Assembly (NCBI GenBank): GCA_036874045.1
Contig: CM072336.1
Location: forward strand, 25,929,501 to 25,993,500
DNA from: Cymodocea nodosa
Taxonomy: Eukaryota > Streptophyta > Magnoliopsida > Alismatales > Cymodoceaceae
Length of the DNA: 64,000 nucleotides
Direction of reading: 5' to 3'
Positions 19,111 through 34,100 of this stretch are shown in pieces (position 1 is the stretch's first letter; each line of letters starts with the position of its first letter). Position numbers and translations under genes: made by a program. The notes below the pieces were generated by a model. It was given only the letters and a program-made list of their open reading frames with translations. It was not told the DNA's origin and made no database searches.

Positions 19111-22100
19111 TTATAATGGCTGGGAATTGAGAAGCCTTTCCACTTCATCATTTGCTTCAGCTTGAATCTTGCATCGCTATACAAGTAAGAGAAAAGTAAG
19201 TATGCTTCTGAAGAGAGTAGTTTAAATATCATACTAAAGAACAGTAGTGCATGCCTCTTCTAGCTTTTCCATCTCCATGGTCTGCTCTAACTGTTCAGAT
19301 ATTCTCTCCTACAATTGTCAATAATATTTATCAGCTGGGAAACTAGTAAACCATATACATAAAAAAAGATAAAGTTTAACAGACATTAGGAACATGAAAC
19401 AGAAAAAATAATAATAAGAGGCTTACTGCATTATTCTCTGCTTCAGCAGCAAGAACATCAGAATCCATTTCAACTTCAATCTCAATCATTGAAGAAATCT
19501 GAAATTTATCTGAAAGTGTTAGCATAAAAGCTAGGATGGGAGCTCTAAAAAAAGGTACATAGCTGCATATTAGGCTTTCATATTTCATTATATAAAAACA
19601 TACTTTTGCATAACTCTCAAGCAAATTAATTCGAGCTGTAATGGAATTTTCTAAGTCTTCACGCACCCTTTGGATTCTATTTCTTCTAGCACTGTAAGAT
19701 GAAGTGGTTTATCTGAGGAAATCCTCCAGGAAAAATCACCATGAAGCCAGATAAACTTATAAAAAAAAACCCAATTTCTAGTGGACTACTTGGAAGTTGG
19801 AAGGAATAACAAATTCTCTTGTTACCGGTAAGATGGCTCTCCAACAGCTACAATTTTCTTTTCCAACTGGCACATACGAGCCAACATCCAAACCTTAAAT
19901 AAACACAAGGTATATTATGGTAGTGTACAAAAAGGCAAAGAACATTCTCTTCCTTTCTCAGAATCAACATCAGTACTAGATCTGGAAGAGAGCACAAACC
20001 AATTAAAATTCACCTCTTTTTCAGCAGCTTGAATAAGGTTTCTGAGTCGAAACTGCAACATGTCATACTGAGATAGAAGTTGCTGCCGGATGGCAACTGT
20101 ATCCACAATTCTCCCAGGAAGCTGAAGTTGACAGAAATGAGCAGGCAGGAAAACATCAACCAGTTGGAAAAAAGGAAGTTTCATATGACTAATTAATGTA
20201 CTGGGCTATTCATGAAATCTACCACTTTGAAAACCTATCTACCCTTTCATAAAACTATAGAAATGTTTTTGGTAGCTCATAACAAATATATTCCAAAAAA
20301 AATGCAACTTTCAATCATAAATTCGGTTGTTCCATCAAGTCCAAATTCAAAAAACTTTTTCAATAGCTTCTGACCAAATTCAGAATCTTTTATGGACCAG
20401 CATGAAAAACATGAAGTATGCAATGGCTTCTTTCAAAAAGCAATAAATTGGCATCTCTTGCACGTCAAAGGCTGTCAGGTTTCATGAAATTAACAACCAG
20501 AAATATACGAGGAGAAAGAATTCATATTGATCACACAGTGAGATTGAGGCATTCTTCATTGTAGTTGTCTTCTGCATCTAGGTTTACTGTAAAGCAATAA
20601 TATATTGAACATTTATCAAATTTGAAGTTCAAACAGAAATAATTTTGGACATCGATATCTTTCCCAAGAGGAAATGGGAAACCTAAGCCCGGTAGAAGCA
20701 GCAATTAGTGGTATGTCAATGAGACTTGCCTTTAGCTCTTAGTTGCCGCCAAAAAGAATAGATGAATCTGTAACTATAATATAGTTATCAATATCTCAAC
20801 TCTTAAGGTGTCTCAGCAGTAGGCTAGGGTGCCCAGGAAGCACCTAGGAACCCATATAATGTCCATTTCTTTATTTTTCATCCATATATTATTTATATTT
20901 ATAAATATTTAATAGTAGTTATGCATACTTTTAGCTCTATTTTTTTTTGATACATAGAAATACATAAATAATCTTAAGATAACATCAAATTATGAAGTAT
21001 ATATATGTTGATGAAATAACTAAGATAATTCAAGAAGAAATACCCTAGACTTCCTAGTGTATGCCATTTGTTAATATAGCTTTGGTTGACAAAAGTAAGA
21101 CAGAAATTAGTTTTAAATTCGAATTATGTAAAGATATTTTGAAGTATAAAAGATTTAAATTGAATAGGTCAAAAACTGAATATATGGAATGTAGGTTTAA
21201 TAGGTATACACATAGATTACCATGAGATTTATTATGACCTTATTGGACAGAAATCACAAGCAACAATTGTGAAACTATAAAGGATGATATTTAAAAGATT
21301 AAAGTAAGATGAATAAAGTGGAGAAGTACTTTTGGAGTGTTATATGATTGGAGGATACTCTTAAAATTAAAAGGAAAATTTTATAAAACTATTATTAGCC
21401 CAAATATATTTATGGCTTAGAGTTCTATGCCATAAAACATAATGATATATAAAAGTTAATGTTGTTAAGATTTGTATACTTAGATGGACAAACAGTAATG
21501 CAATAAGGGATAAGCTAAAAAATAATTTTATTAGAAATAGAGTAGGAGTTGCACTAATTGAAGATAAGATAAAAGAAAATCAGTTTAAGTGGTTTGTTAA
21601 TATTCTTAGAAGATAAAAGAATGCATCAGTTAGAAAAGGAGAATTAATTAATGCAAAAGTAACTAAAAAAAAAAGGAAAACCTAAAACTAGTTAGTTAAG
21701 AATTGCGATAAAAAATTTAAATTTGTGTAATTTAATCAAATATTTTATGAGAAATAGAAATAAATGGAAGAAAAGGATTTATGTAGTTGACCCCACGAAA
21801 TGAGATTATAGCTCATATTGTTGTTGTATATACATTAGAGATATCTATATTTATATATCAATAAGTATGCATATTTCAATAAATATTTCATTAACAACTA
21901 TGTCAAAGTTTTTTGACCTTTATATGTGTATGTGTTTACACACACACAAACACACATAAGCAAACCAAATAAAATATCAAATATTATTTTTTAAAATTTT
22001 TCTTAATAAAAATCTATGATTCACCTATAATAAGAAGAAATAGGGATTCTAGGACGTGAAATCAGCTGCTTATCGATTTTGAAAAATCTTCATTGATTGA

Positions 22101-25100
22101 TGTCATGTTCTTCCTTTTTGTCGAGTATGTAGAATAATTGTGTCAAATTTTCTTCTAGCCAGGGCATGAGGCTCGTGGACTATTATAAGAAGCCAAGAGG
22201 CAAAAACGTTGTTTGAAAATGAAATTTTGATTGTCTTTTTCACTAAAAAAGCATGTGAATAGGAACCTTGATCCTACTTCCAAACAAGCTTTAAAAGATG
22301 GTATTGTGGGACACAATATATAAAACATAAAATTTGCAAATTCAAGGTCATGTTAGCCACCTGATTTAGCCGTGGAAGAACAAAACGATTTATGGTGGTT
22401 CCTAGAGTAATTGATGTAAGAGCAGCTATTGAAATCAATCTTGGGAGTGTAGGATCAATGAATCCAGAGGCTGCATCTCCACTGGCCAGTATAACAAGAG
22501 CGGGGAAAACAAGAGATGGACCAAACAAGAATGGGTTCCCATCCTTTACGGGTGCTCTTAGTAACTCTGATTCCTGACCATTGACATGGTTCGTAAGAGA
22601 TAATGGTTCCCCAGGATTAGACTCAGGTGACCTTGCATTGAATCTGATTGGACCAAATTCTCTTGAGACGTCTGAGGCAGATGCCAGAGCAATAGTCACT
22701 CGCTCACCTTCTTGAGCAGGAAGATTAACAGTCTTAGTTGCAAATTTGTGTGTCCGAGCAATGCCAGTTGGAGTGCGTACCTGGAAGCATACATTAAACG
22801 AAATGAAAAAGTGTCAGCAGAAAACCTTGAAAGATCCTTCAAATTTAAAGACTCATTTGCCATATGCACAGATTTAAAATACGGATGTGCATGATAAAGT
22901 CATTTAATAAATGATAGCACAACTCAGTGAATGGTTCCAGAAATAATACTAACATGGAGAATCCATTTGCTAAAAAATAAAGTGCAAAATACTTGAGATT
23001 CAACATAGAAAATCATGACAAATTTGGCATGATTTTATGTAAGTGGTCAAGTGGGATTAGACCACTATGTACGGGAACATCATGATTTCCTGGTTTAAAT
23101 CCACAAGTACTAAACAAGAACATAAAGAGCTTTTTGGTATCGTCTGCAATGGAATTTCCCAAAATAGAGAATAAAAATACATGTCAGAGATATATTTTAA
23201 CTAAAAATATTAAGAAATTTATTCACATACATGTATTTTACTATTTTTAGGAGTGCACCTTGAAATAATGGTAAGCTTACTTTATTGTGACCTGGAGGTC
23301 AAAAGCTTAAACCTTAGAAAACAACCTCTTCATTTATGAAAGTAATTCCGTACACAATTAGATCCTCCTCAGACCTTGCAATAGTGGACGCTCCTTGCAT
23401 TAGATTTATTTTTGTCCTTTATGTATTTTACAATTTTTGTCAAAAGATATTTACAGCTATGGAAATAAATTTCAATAAAGTTACTGAAGATGGTGTTACA
23501 GAAGTATCTACCACAATAGAGTGAATAGCTGCAGGAATGTTTTTCTTTATCAAGCTAAAGAACGTCAATCCCCTTTCCCACGCTGAGATATCCATGCTGC
23601 GTTTAGCAGTAGCAGATCCTTAGAGAAAGTGAATTCGCAGAATCAAGACCCCGTTCCAACAAATAAAATAAGTAGTATTTTATTCAGCTAAAATAATGTG
23701 AATTTCAAATTGCCGTAAAAAAAGTCAAAAAATTATACAAAAGAGTTCATAATTATACATTTATTTGAGATTTAACTCCATGAAATACATTCCTAAGAAA
23801 CACAAACATTTGTATAGAGTTCTCAAGATATAAATGCAAGTTTTATATTGTTAATTTTTAGAAACCTACATTCTATTTAAACCATTGTATATATGTTTCA
23901 TTCTTGTGTAAAAATACTCCCAACTGTCTCCTGAACTAAAAAAATTATGTTTTCCTATCAGTTCATTTATGTTAGAAGAATTTGGCAGTGCAATCTCCAC
24001 AGAGGGCCCTCTTATATTTCAATTTCAATAATTTTTAATTACCACTGCATGCCTGATTCATATGAATCATGAGATTAAAGTTGGAATAATAAATAATAAG
24101 TAGAACATGATAAATCTTCTTATCAAATCATCATAAGCTGATACCAAGAAAATTGAGCATCCAAGAAAGATACCATATTTCTGTTAACCACCCAAACAAA
24201 ATATTACTTTGCCAACATTTTCATTTCCTTAGGTTGGAAGAGAGTATCCCCAACATTCACCCAGCAATTCTTTGATAGAGAGTGCAGAAGAAAAACACAA
24301 AAAAAAGATGTTCAAAACAATATATCCAGCAATTCCTTAGAAATAACCAAAATATTTTTGTTTCATAAAAGCAGACACTTGAAATCCTTTTACATTATTA
24401 TCACCCTAGATGTTCTGGCACCTTTGATTTATACATCTACTTTGATATACTTTGGGAGAATCTACCTTTAAAGACCAGTTTGTGAAACTATTTGATTTTA
24501 TATCTAAAAAGTCTGTATTAATCCCCACCACACTTCCTAGGTCACCCTTTTTAAGGGGTAAGCCCTCGTTCAGGTGAGAACTGATTCAGATACAATTGAT
24601 ATAGTTTAAGTTAACACTTCCTAAAAAACCAATCTAATAGGGAGAGAGTGCATCCCTATATCAAGACTACATCGAAATCTCATATTTTAGATGTGGGACT
24701 ATTTAGTTTCATAGTTAAATAGTCTGTATCATACTCAAATTTTACATAAACAAAAATACCAATGATTCAATAAGATTGCAGTGGTAGAAGAAAACTAAAG
24801 GTGAGAAAGACACAACAGAAATTTTCAAGGAAATGAAACTGACCTCACTTCTTCCGACTCAATGCTGGTTATGTTCCCAGAGACAAGTTCATATTGGTAA
24901 CAGCACTTGGAACAGGCTGCACTCTACAGAAAACAAACAGAACGGTATGTCAGGAAATGCATATGCTACAGATCAGCAAAAAATAAAGCCAGAGATCATT
25001 GATGCTGAATTATATGTATTTATGGCTCAAGAGAAACCAGGCATCCCACAGTTAACATAAAATCGTGGAGTAAAAAAATACTGTATTATCCTAAAGTTAA

Positions 25101-28100
25101 TACATGAATCCTTAATTAAAAAAAAATCATCACATTGTAGTCCCAAGCCAAGGTCATCATGATTTTTCACTTGGATATCCTTCACTGTGCAAGGGAGGAT
25201 TTTTTTTCTTCTGATGATGAAACAAAAGAGTGAAGATGACATGTTAGTGTGGAGGTATTAGAATAAATGGATCAGGGATTCTGATTAGATTAGTTCTAGA
25301 CTAAATAATTAATTATTTGCAGGTCAAGCAATGGTTCTATATATAAATAAGATTGTATTATCTCTCAAGAATAAACTATCATTTCATTCTCTACTTTTTG
25401 CCATGGTATAAAAGTTTACAATCTGAGAGACGAAAAAAGAGAGAGAAACCCAAACCACCATCATGGCTTCATTGGAATGGCAACATAAACCCCCCATCCA
25501 AGTATTCTTCTTGTGTGTGTATGTGAGCATGCAGATGTGCACTGTCATTGTCCTCAATATAGCTACCATCATCCTCTTCCATTTACATGCTTGTCTTTTC
25601 CCATGTGGATTCACACTCTATGCAAATGGAGTGTTGGATAAGAGAGTGGAGCAACCTTCACAAAACCATCATCTCCCACCCCACAAAGCCTCTTGACATT
25701 TGCATCTCCAGGTCCACCTATAAATCCAAGAAACTCTTCTCCTCTAAGGCCATCATAGACATTGATTTCCTCACTTTCTATTGTTCAAGTTGTACCAGTT
25801 GGAACCATGGAAGGCAACAAAAACTCCTATAGGGTCATTGAGTAAAGAAGCTTTCGTTTTGGCTCCCACTCAATCTCTACTCTTCCTTCCTAAGGATAAC
25901 AGCTATAGGTTATTGTGCAACATCTCCCATGGTTACATCATATTTGTTGATGGACGGTTCTACCAGTCATACCAACTATTTCATATGGATTCCAGTTAAG
26001 ATGGTAGTTTGTTTGTGAAGGCCCCAATAAGGGAAAAGTCCTTTTGCTCCAAGGCATTACTGATGTTGCACTTGGATTATCTTGGCTGTGTTGGTGCTAT
26101 TCTTCAAGAAGAGGAAGTTTGTAAGGTACCAGATGCATGGGAAAAAGGATGGGGTATTGTGGTTAGATTTGCACCATGGAGCTAGGTTTGAGCAATTCTT
26201 GTATTTGCATGATGGTGGTGAGATTTGGGTATTTTGTACAAAGAACGGAAACTTTTGCACATTGATCTTGTGGAAGGCCTAGTCAAATATGACATTTTTC
26301 AAATGTAAAGGCTAAACAAAAGCATCAAAGATGATCAAGACCAATAATGACAAACTATTGGTCATGTTGTCTGATGTCATTAATAATAAACATTTGACAA
26401 AGTTTTATCACTTGCTATTTGTCAACAATGGTAATTGCTACTATGTGATTGCATCTATGTGCACACATAAATAGAGGTGTTTGCTTTTGTCATATGAAGG
26501 ATAAGAAGATGGAACAAATGTCTACATACCCTGAGGTGATTCCTTGCAGCTCCAACTAAAAGTAAGAAGACGGAACAAATGGCTGCATACCCTGAGGTGA
26601 TTCCTTGCAGCTCCAACTAAAAGTATCATTGAATTGTACCAAGTTGAGATAGAATATGCAGGTGTTCATTTTTGCAAGTGTTTGTTTGGTTAACATGATT
26701 GACCATTCCTTGTGCCTATTTGTTGTTAAAGGACAATGTGATGATCATTATTCATATTTGTTTTTGAAAAATCAACATGGTTGACTTTCATTTGTATCGG
26801 TCTTTTTGGAAAAAAAAGTCAACATGATTGCTCATCATTTCTGTCTACTTATATTGGAAAGTCAATATGAGTGATTTTAGTTTGTGCCTAAGGTCAACAT
26901 GATTAGTTCACATATTGCCTCTACTATTTCTACAACTACTGCTTATGCTTATTCTTATTACCTGCAAGACTATCTACTCCACTAAAAAATACTTTTACGT
27001 ATCATTGTATAGTGTCTATTGCAAGCCATTCATATTAGATGCTTCAACTCAAGGGGAAATATTAGAATAAATGGATCCTTGGTCAAGCAATAGTACTCAT
27101 ATATACAAGAGGCTACTCTTTTGTGAGAACAATGATACTATTTTATTCTTTTCCTTTTGATAAGAGGTATAAAGCAAAAACAGTAAAATGGGATGGAGAC
27201 AAATTGATTTTGTTGGAATTTTCAAATAGATATTGAGCTGAGTTTGGTGGTATGGCATGCCCAAACAGAATTCTTGTGAAATTACTTGTGACCGCATCCC
27301 TTTTTCTCAATTTGCAATAGCATGTACATCATTTGTTGCCAAATATAGCAGGTACATTGCTTGAATGTATTCCTTTTAACCAATAATGTTTGGGACTTCA
27401 TCAACAATAGATAATAGAATCCCGCACTTCATCTGAAGAAGTTATGTTAATGTCTACAATGATTAGCATTACCTATCATATTGTTCATTTACCATAATGA
27501 TCTGGGTCTCTAGATGATCATGCAAACAATACACCAACAATAACAAATGCATTAAATCCACCATCACACAAACCATCAAGTTCTTTTTTTAGAAACATCA
27601 AATATGATTTTCTTTTTAATCCCAATGCATGCAAATACCAAGAGCAGATCAGGTATAAAATTTCCTTGTTAAGATAGCAATCATGGATTCCCTGTCAACG
27701 CACTTGAAAATGCATGAGGCACAGTAAGTAATCCTAGGCATACAAAGGTGTATTCCAATAAACCATGCTTCGTCTATGACAAAAAATACTGACAACCACA
27801 AAGTAAGAATACATCAAGGTCCAAATGGTAAGCAGTATACCTGAATGCCATGTTGAGGCTGTGCGACTGCTATGGCCACCATACAAGTTGGGCAACGCAC
27901 AATCTTCCCAAAAGAAACCTACACAAGCAACCAAAAGCACAGAATCAAAATCTTAGTTCTCATAAGTGTCATGATACAATACAAAAGAAAAGAACCTTTT
28001 TTGGGCAGCTGTGAAAAATGATTAAAAAGGAGAAAAATTAGGAGACCCTACACAATCTATAGGTAGACTGGTAAGCCGAAAAAAAACAGCAACAACAACA

Positions 28101-31100
28101 ACAACAAGGAGAAAGGGTTTCAGATCTGATAGAGTCTCACTGGAACTGATAGTCAAGCACTGGTAAGATCTCCCATGGATCCCGAATGGGCCAAACCTGT
28201 AATCTCATGTGAACTGTGGTGGTAGATGAGAGGATGAGCAAAGGAAGAAGAGGAATGGTGCCAAGAAGAAAGGTGCTAGCTCAAGTTTCAACTAGCCCAA
28301 TCTATATCCCATAGAAACATTACAATTGGCTTTATATGCAACCACATTTACCCAATCTGATCATAATAACCCATCCAAATATGGACCCATTTATTACATT
28401 TACTAAAGTATGCCTATCAAATACCTCCCCCCTTGAAAGCAACCTTATCCTCAAGTTTAGAAGTCTGGGAAATGAACGTCAAAATCAGTGAAGAATTACT
28501 GTGTTGCATGCATCTTCAATTGGCCTGCCTTTGCATTTGACTAAGAGATGAGTTACTTCTTTGCTATCCACTTAAACCATTCAAAAAACAAGATTGGTGT
28601 CTAGCTAAAAAGCTGGTGGAGCATCCCCTACATGTAACAGAGGTGGAGTCAATGCTATGGAACCTCCCACACACTTCTCCAACTGAGAAACATGGAAGAC
28701 TGGATGAACATGAGATGCCTTCGGCAATTGAAGGCAATAATCAATCTTGCCAATTCTGTCCAGCATGCAACAGGACCACAAAATTTGGTGCTTAACTTCT
28801 GAAGTGGGAGCACCACCCCTAATGATAAGACTGCAACTTCAAATAAACTAGGTCATCTAATGATCTTGACACACATGACCAGCAAAATGCTTCATTCATT
28901 GTAGAGTCATTTGCAACTTCAACTTAAGGAGTGTCAAGATAAAGTCACACTGCTGAAGCACCTCCCCTACAGCAGTGACATCAGCTATACTTAGACTTAT
29001 GCCAAAAGTGTTCGAGGAAGTTGCCCATACACAGCCTGAAATGGGGTATTTCCCATAGAAGAATGATAAGAAGTATTAAATCAATATTCAACCCAAGGCA
29101 GCCATTGGTACCATTTCCTTGCTGTTTATGACAAAAACAATGCAAATATATCTCCAAACAATGATTGACAACTTTAGGTCAACCATTGGATTGAGGATGG
29201 CAAGCTGAAGACATTGGCAACTTGCTCCCTTGAAGATCAAAGAGCTCTTACCAAAGGAGACTGGTAAAGGTGGAGTCCCAGTTGCTAGCAATTGTGCAAG
29301 GTATGCCATGGAGTTGGACAAGATACTGAAGAAACTCCTTTGCTACTATTACAGCTGAATAAGGATGGTTCAAAGCAAGAAAGTGGACGTATTTGGTGAG
29401 AAGATCCACTACCACCAAAATAACAATATACCTATGGGAAGGAGGGAGAGATTTGATGAAGTCCATTGGGATATCCATCCACAAATGCTCTGGTATAGTT
29501 AAGGATGCAACAAACCCAGTGACAAAGTATTATCATTCTTACAATGCTGGCAAGCATCACAGGAGTGGATATAGTCTCTGACCTCCCAACATTTCCTTCT
29601 GGTAAACAGTCCAGCATAGGCATTGCATAACCTAAATGTGCCCCTGTAGGAGTAACATGCATCTCTCCAATAACCTTACTACTGAGATCAGTACCACCAA
29701 CCAACAATAAACGATTTTTGTGATAGAGGAGCCCATTAAGATAATGATATTGATGAGGAATAAGCTGTCCATTGTGCCATTTCTATGACATCTAGGATAT
29801 GTTTAGTACAAATGCTATACTTCCTTCACCCAATCTGGAACCACAGATTGTTATAGCTGGAGGGTAGGAGCACTGCCATCAAGCTCATCTTCACGGACAT
29901 GGGAGAGAAAACAACCACTGTATTGGAAAAACCGGATTTAGATTCTACTCTACAATAAAGCCCCATGAATTTGACAAATGATTTAAGTTGTGCTTGAGTA
30001 TGTCCATGTTGCTTTAACATATGCTTAATGCTTCTGTGATCTGTTTTAGTGGTAAATTGCTTTTGAAGCCAGAAGTTCCTTCCCATAAACTGGCAATCCC
30101 AACTGTCTGGATTTAAGGACCTTGCTCAAGAAAGCAATAGGTTTCCCAGCTTGCGAAAGGACAGCACCAACCCTAGTCCCTGAAGCATCACATTCAACTA
30201 TGAAGGGCTGATTAAAATATGGTAATGCCAGATCTGGAGTAGAAGTAACCTCATGCTTTAATTTATCAAATGTCAATAGAGCTTCAGAAGGCCACTGGAA
30301 ATTATTCTTCTGTAACATGGCACAAGGTAGAGAAGCAAGTTGAGTACAGTGATGAATAAATTTTTGGTAATAAGTAGTGAGACCCAAAAACCCCCTTCAT
30401 AGCTTTAAGCATTTTCGACTTAGGCCATGCAAGAATGGCTTCCACATTTTCTGAGTCAGCGAGAACTCCTCCCACAGAAATAGTATGGCCCAAATACTCA
30501 ATTTCATTCAATCCAAACTGAAACTTTTTCAGTCAATGCAAACTGAAATTTAGAGTACTAGGCAAATATGTGATGCTGCACTAAAGTCTGCAAGACTATG
30601 TCTACAAGCTGCAAATGTTCCATCTATGTATGACTGTATACTAGAATATCATCAAAAACACAAGTAGAAATCTCCGTAACAATGATTTGCTTTAAAAACA
30701 TCATTCATCAAGTTTTGAAAGGTAAAGGGTGCATTTGTTAAGGCAACTGACATAACAATGACTTCACAAGACCCTCGTGTGTTTAAAATGCAGTTTTTGC
30801 AATATCATTTCATGCATTAGAATTTGGTAACACCCCTGACCATAAGTCAAATTTTGCAAGAAATTGGGAACCATGTAATTCTATTAATCAAGGGCATGGG
30901 GTACTTATCTTTCACCATCTGATCATTCAAATTTCCAAAATCAATGCACATAAACCACAAATTATCTACTTTCCTTGCCAATATGAATAGAGAGGACTCC
31001 TGCTTGGAAGGATGAATCCTACATGTAACGACTCTTTGATAGTATCATCTATGACTGAACACAACTCTTTTGATGGGGACCATATCTGTAGGCCATGAAC

Positions 31101-34100
31101 ATGGCTTGGCACATGGTAGAAGATTGATACAATGGTCAAAAAGTGGCTGGGTGGCAATGACTTTTAGAACAACAAAAACTCAAATATTTTTGAGCAGAAC
31201 TGCCACTAACCCATGCTCCAACTGTTCAATCTGCCATCTCAACAACACCAGCTTATCAAGTTCCTCCTCTCTACCGATCATAAAACAGTCCACATGGAAA
31301 ACTTCCTTAGCAATGTGGATAGTTTGACACATTTGAATTCTCTCCACTAGCTCCAGGTTATCATGATGCAGTCCTCTCTATTCATACCACCTGTTGAGAT
31401 ATTTGAACTTCATGAACTGCTCTTTTAAATTCCATTGGATTGTCCCCAACTCCTCCAACCTTTCCACCCCTAGAACTATAAGTCATAAGGCTCATAACTG
31501 CCCAACTGCAAGATATATAAGTCAACCTTCATTTTTTAATTTCTGAATTTGCAGGAGAGTAGATAAACACACTCCCTGGGATGAGTTGTGCTCCCCATGA
31601 GCTAACTTGACATCCATAATTGCAATTGGTTTCAATAGCAGCTGTTGTTTATGTAAGATATCTTTATCAACAAGGCTATGTGTGCCCCCCAAATCAAGTA
31701 AGATTGTTCCCCCTTTCTCACTCTCCTTCTCCTTTCCATCCCCAAACTTCCCCTTCAATCTGCTACCACAGGCACCTCCCTTATCTTCCACCCCACAAAC
31801 AATCCTCCTCTTCGAATACTTGACCTCCTGCAATGTTGATATCTCCATTGCATCCTTGAGCATTCAGGGTCACAAGGGCCAGATCTCACTTTGGAGATCA
31901 AACTGCAGACCACTAAGATAAAGTGCTCAATACATGCTCCTCCATCAATCCCTCTACCTTGTTGCTGAGGCATTCAAATTACCTCTAGTGTTCCTCTAAA
32001 TTTCCCCTCTATTGTAGCTTAACCAACTTCAACATAGGATCCTTTGTGATTGGACTGAAATGGACAGAAATTGCTTCATAAAAATCTTCCCAAGTCTAGT
32101 GTTTATCATTTTTAGTGATCCACCAATACCCCTCAACTGTAGCATCATTGAGGTGGTAGGCAGCCACATGAACCTTTTGATTCATTGGCACTCCATGGAG
32201 AGTAAAATAAGATTCCACTTTATACAACCATTGTTGCAGTGGACTCTTCCCATTGTTATGGGGAGAGCCTTAAATGGGAATTGATTATTTTTCTCATTAA
32301 TATTTCCTCCATTATTGTTCTTTCCTGCACCTCCAGTATTTGAGGAAACTCCAGGCCACAATAATCACTCTTACACCTCCAGTAGCTTTGATCCCAGCTG
32401 TTGCGACACCCCTACGATCTCTTAGCACAAACTATAATGGCATTGCTCCAAATCACTTCTCAATTTTAGCAAATCCTGTCTGAACTGAAGACACTCCTCT
32501 TGTAGGAATAACTGGTTCGTTTCCAAATCAATTGGAGCATCCATCTCCCTTTCTTGCTGTTGTACTACCACGTCCTACCCTAATTGAAGCTCACAAGTCC
32601 AATTTGTCTCTGTTGCTAAAACAAAAGATGTATCAATGATGTATAATATGATACCAAGAATATTAATATATGCATTTTATTATAATTCATCAACCTTTCA
32701 ATACACTATAATGCCTTATTTTATTTTGCATTATATTTCCTCGTTATATTTTTAAATTATGAATTTCAAGGACATGAAGATTTTTGCATTTCACACATAT
32801 CACAGATTTTAATATCAAAATTCAAAACTCTTAATAGGCTTCTCTATTTTAACATATTTCCAGTAACATTCCAACTAGTATCAAGCATACCTCATATTAT
32901 GAAGAGACCAATATTTTGAACTTTGACAACAAATATTAGATTGAAGTTGGCACTAGGATAACTCATTTCCATTTGCATCCACGGTTCATATAATTTGTGA
33001 ACTACTAAGTCCTCTATGACATTTGGCCATAATTTACTCTTCTGCTAGAAAATATATACAATGATGTGATCTGTGATTTTACTTCTGTATACCTATTTGA
33101 CACAATTAGAGGTAATGGGACAGACACTGAATGTGCTAGACGATAGTTTCTAAATACACAATTCATATTGTCGGTAAGGTCAACTCACGTATCGTAATGT
33201 TAAACATAAGTCTTTTCAGTAAAAATGTCTAACAATTTCGGAATGCAGTTAGTTCCAAACACATGTAAACCGCAACAAAAAGAATATACAAAACAAAAGG
33301 AAATGAAAAGGAGCCCAGATGCCCAAAAAAAGAAAAGGTAGACGGTCATAAAAAAAGGTACCTCGTCTCCTGGAGACCCTCCAGCCTGAGAAACATAAGC
33401 AATTATCCTATTAGCATCCGAAACTCGCAGTGATTCTGCAAGTCCCCTAATGAGTAATACATGAGCGCGAGCATCTGGCTTATCCCACTTCCAATTACCA
33501 GTAGATAGCCCGTTCTCACTTTTACCTGCTTACATACATTACAAACTCCATTCAACCAAAAAAGCTAAACACAGATTGTCCAGTAAAAACGTGAAATCCA
33601 AATCCTTGTCCTTATAAAGTCACCACAATGAACGAAGGATGAAGCACAATGTTTTCACAGAAGCACACAAATATATTTAAAGCAAACACCCACGCTTAAC
33701 ATCAGGAATAGAACAGCAAAATATCTCTACCACACAATCTCTTCTGGAAATTCGAATAGAGCTCACCTCGACCGAAACCCAATCGCATGGCGGAGTAAAC
33801 GGAGAGCGCCAAATCGCCATTCCCCCTCTGAAACGCGGCCTGAATAATCGAAAAGCAATCCTCCAGGGCCACGACCCCGCCACTACCTTCCTTCCCCTCT
33901 GCGATCAAGTCCAATGCTTGGTCAGCGTCCTTCACAGCCGAAACCCGCCACAGGAGCTCCGGGTCAAGAGCAACGGCACCCCGACCCGTGTCGCGATCAG
34001 TAGGAGAAGCTCTAGGTGCAGGTCTCAAGGTGGGGGTGGGGAGGTGGAGGGCGGTTGTGGTGAGTGGGAAGTTGAAGAGGGGGGAGGAGTGGGAAGCCGT

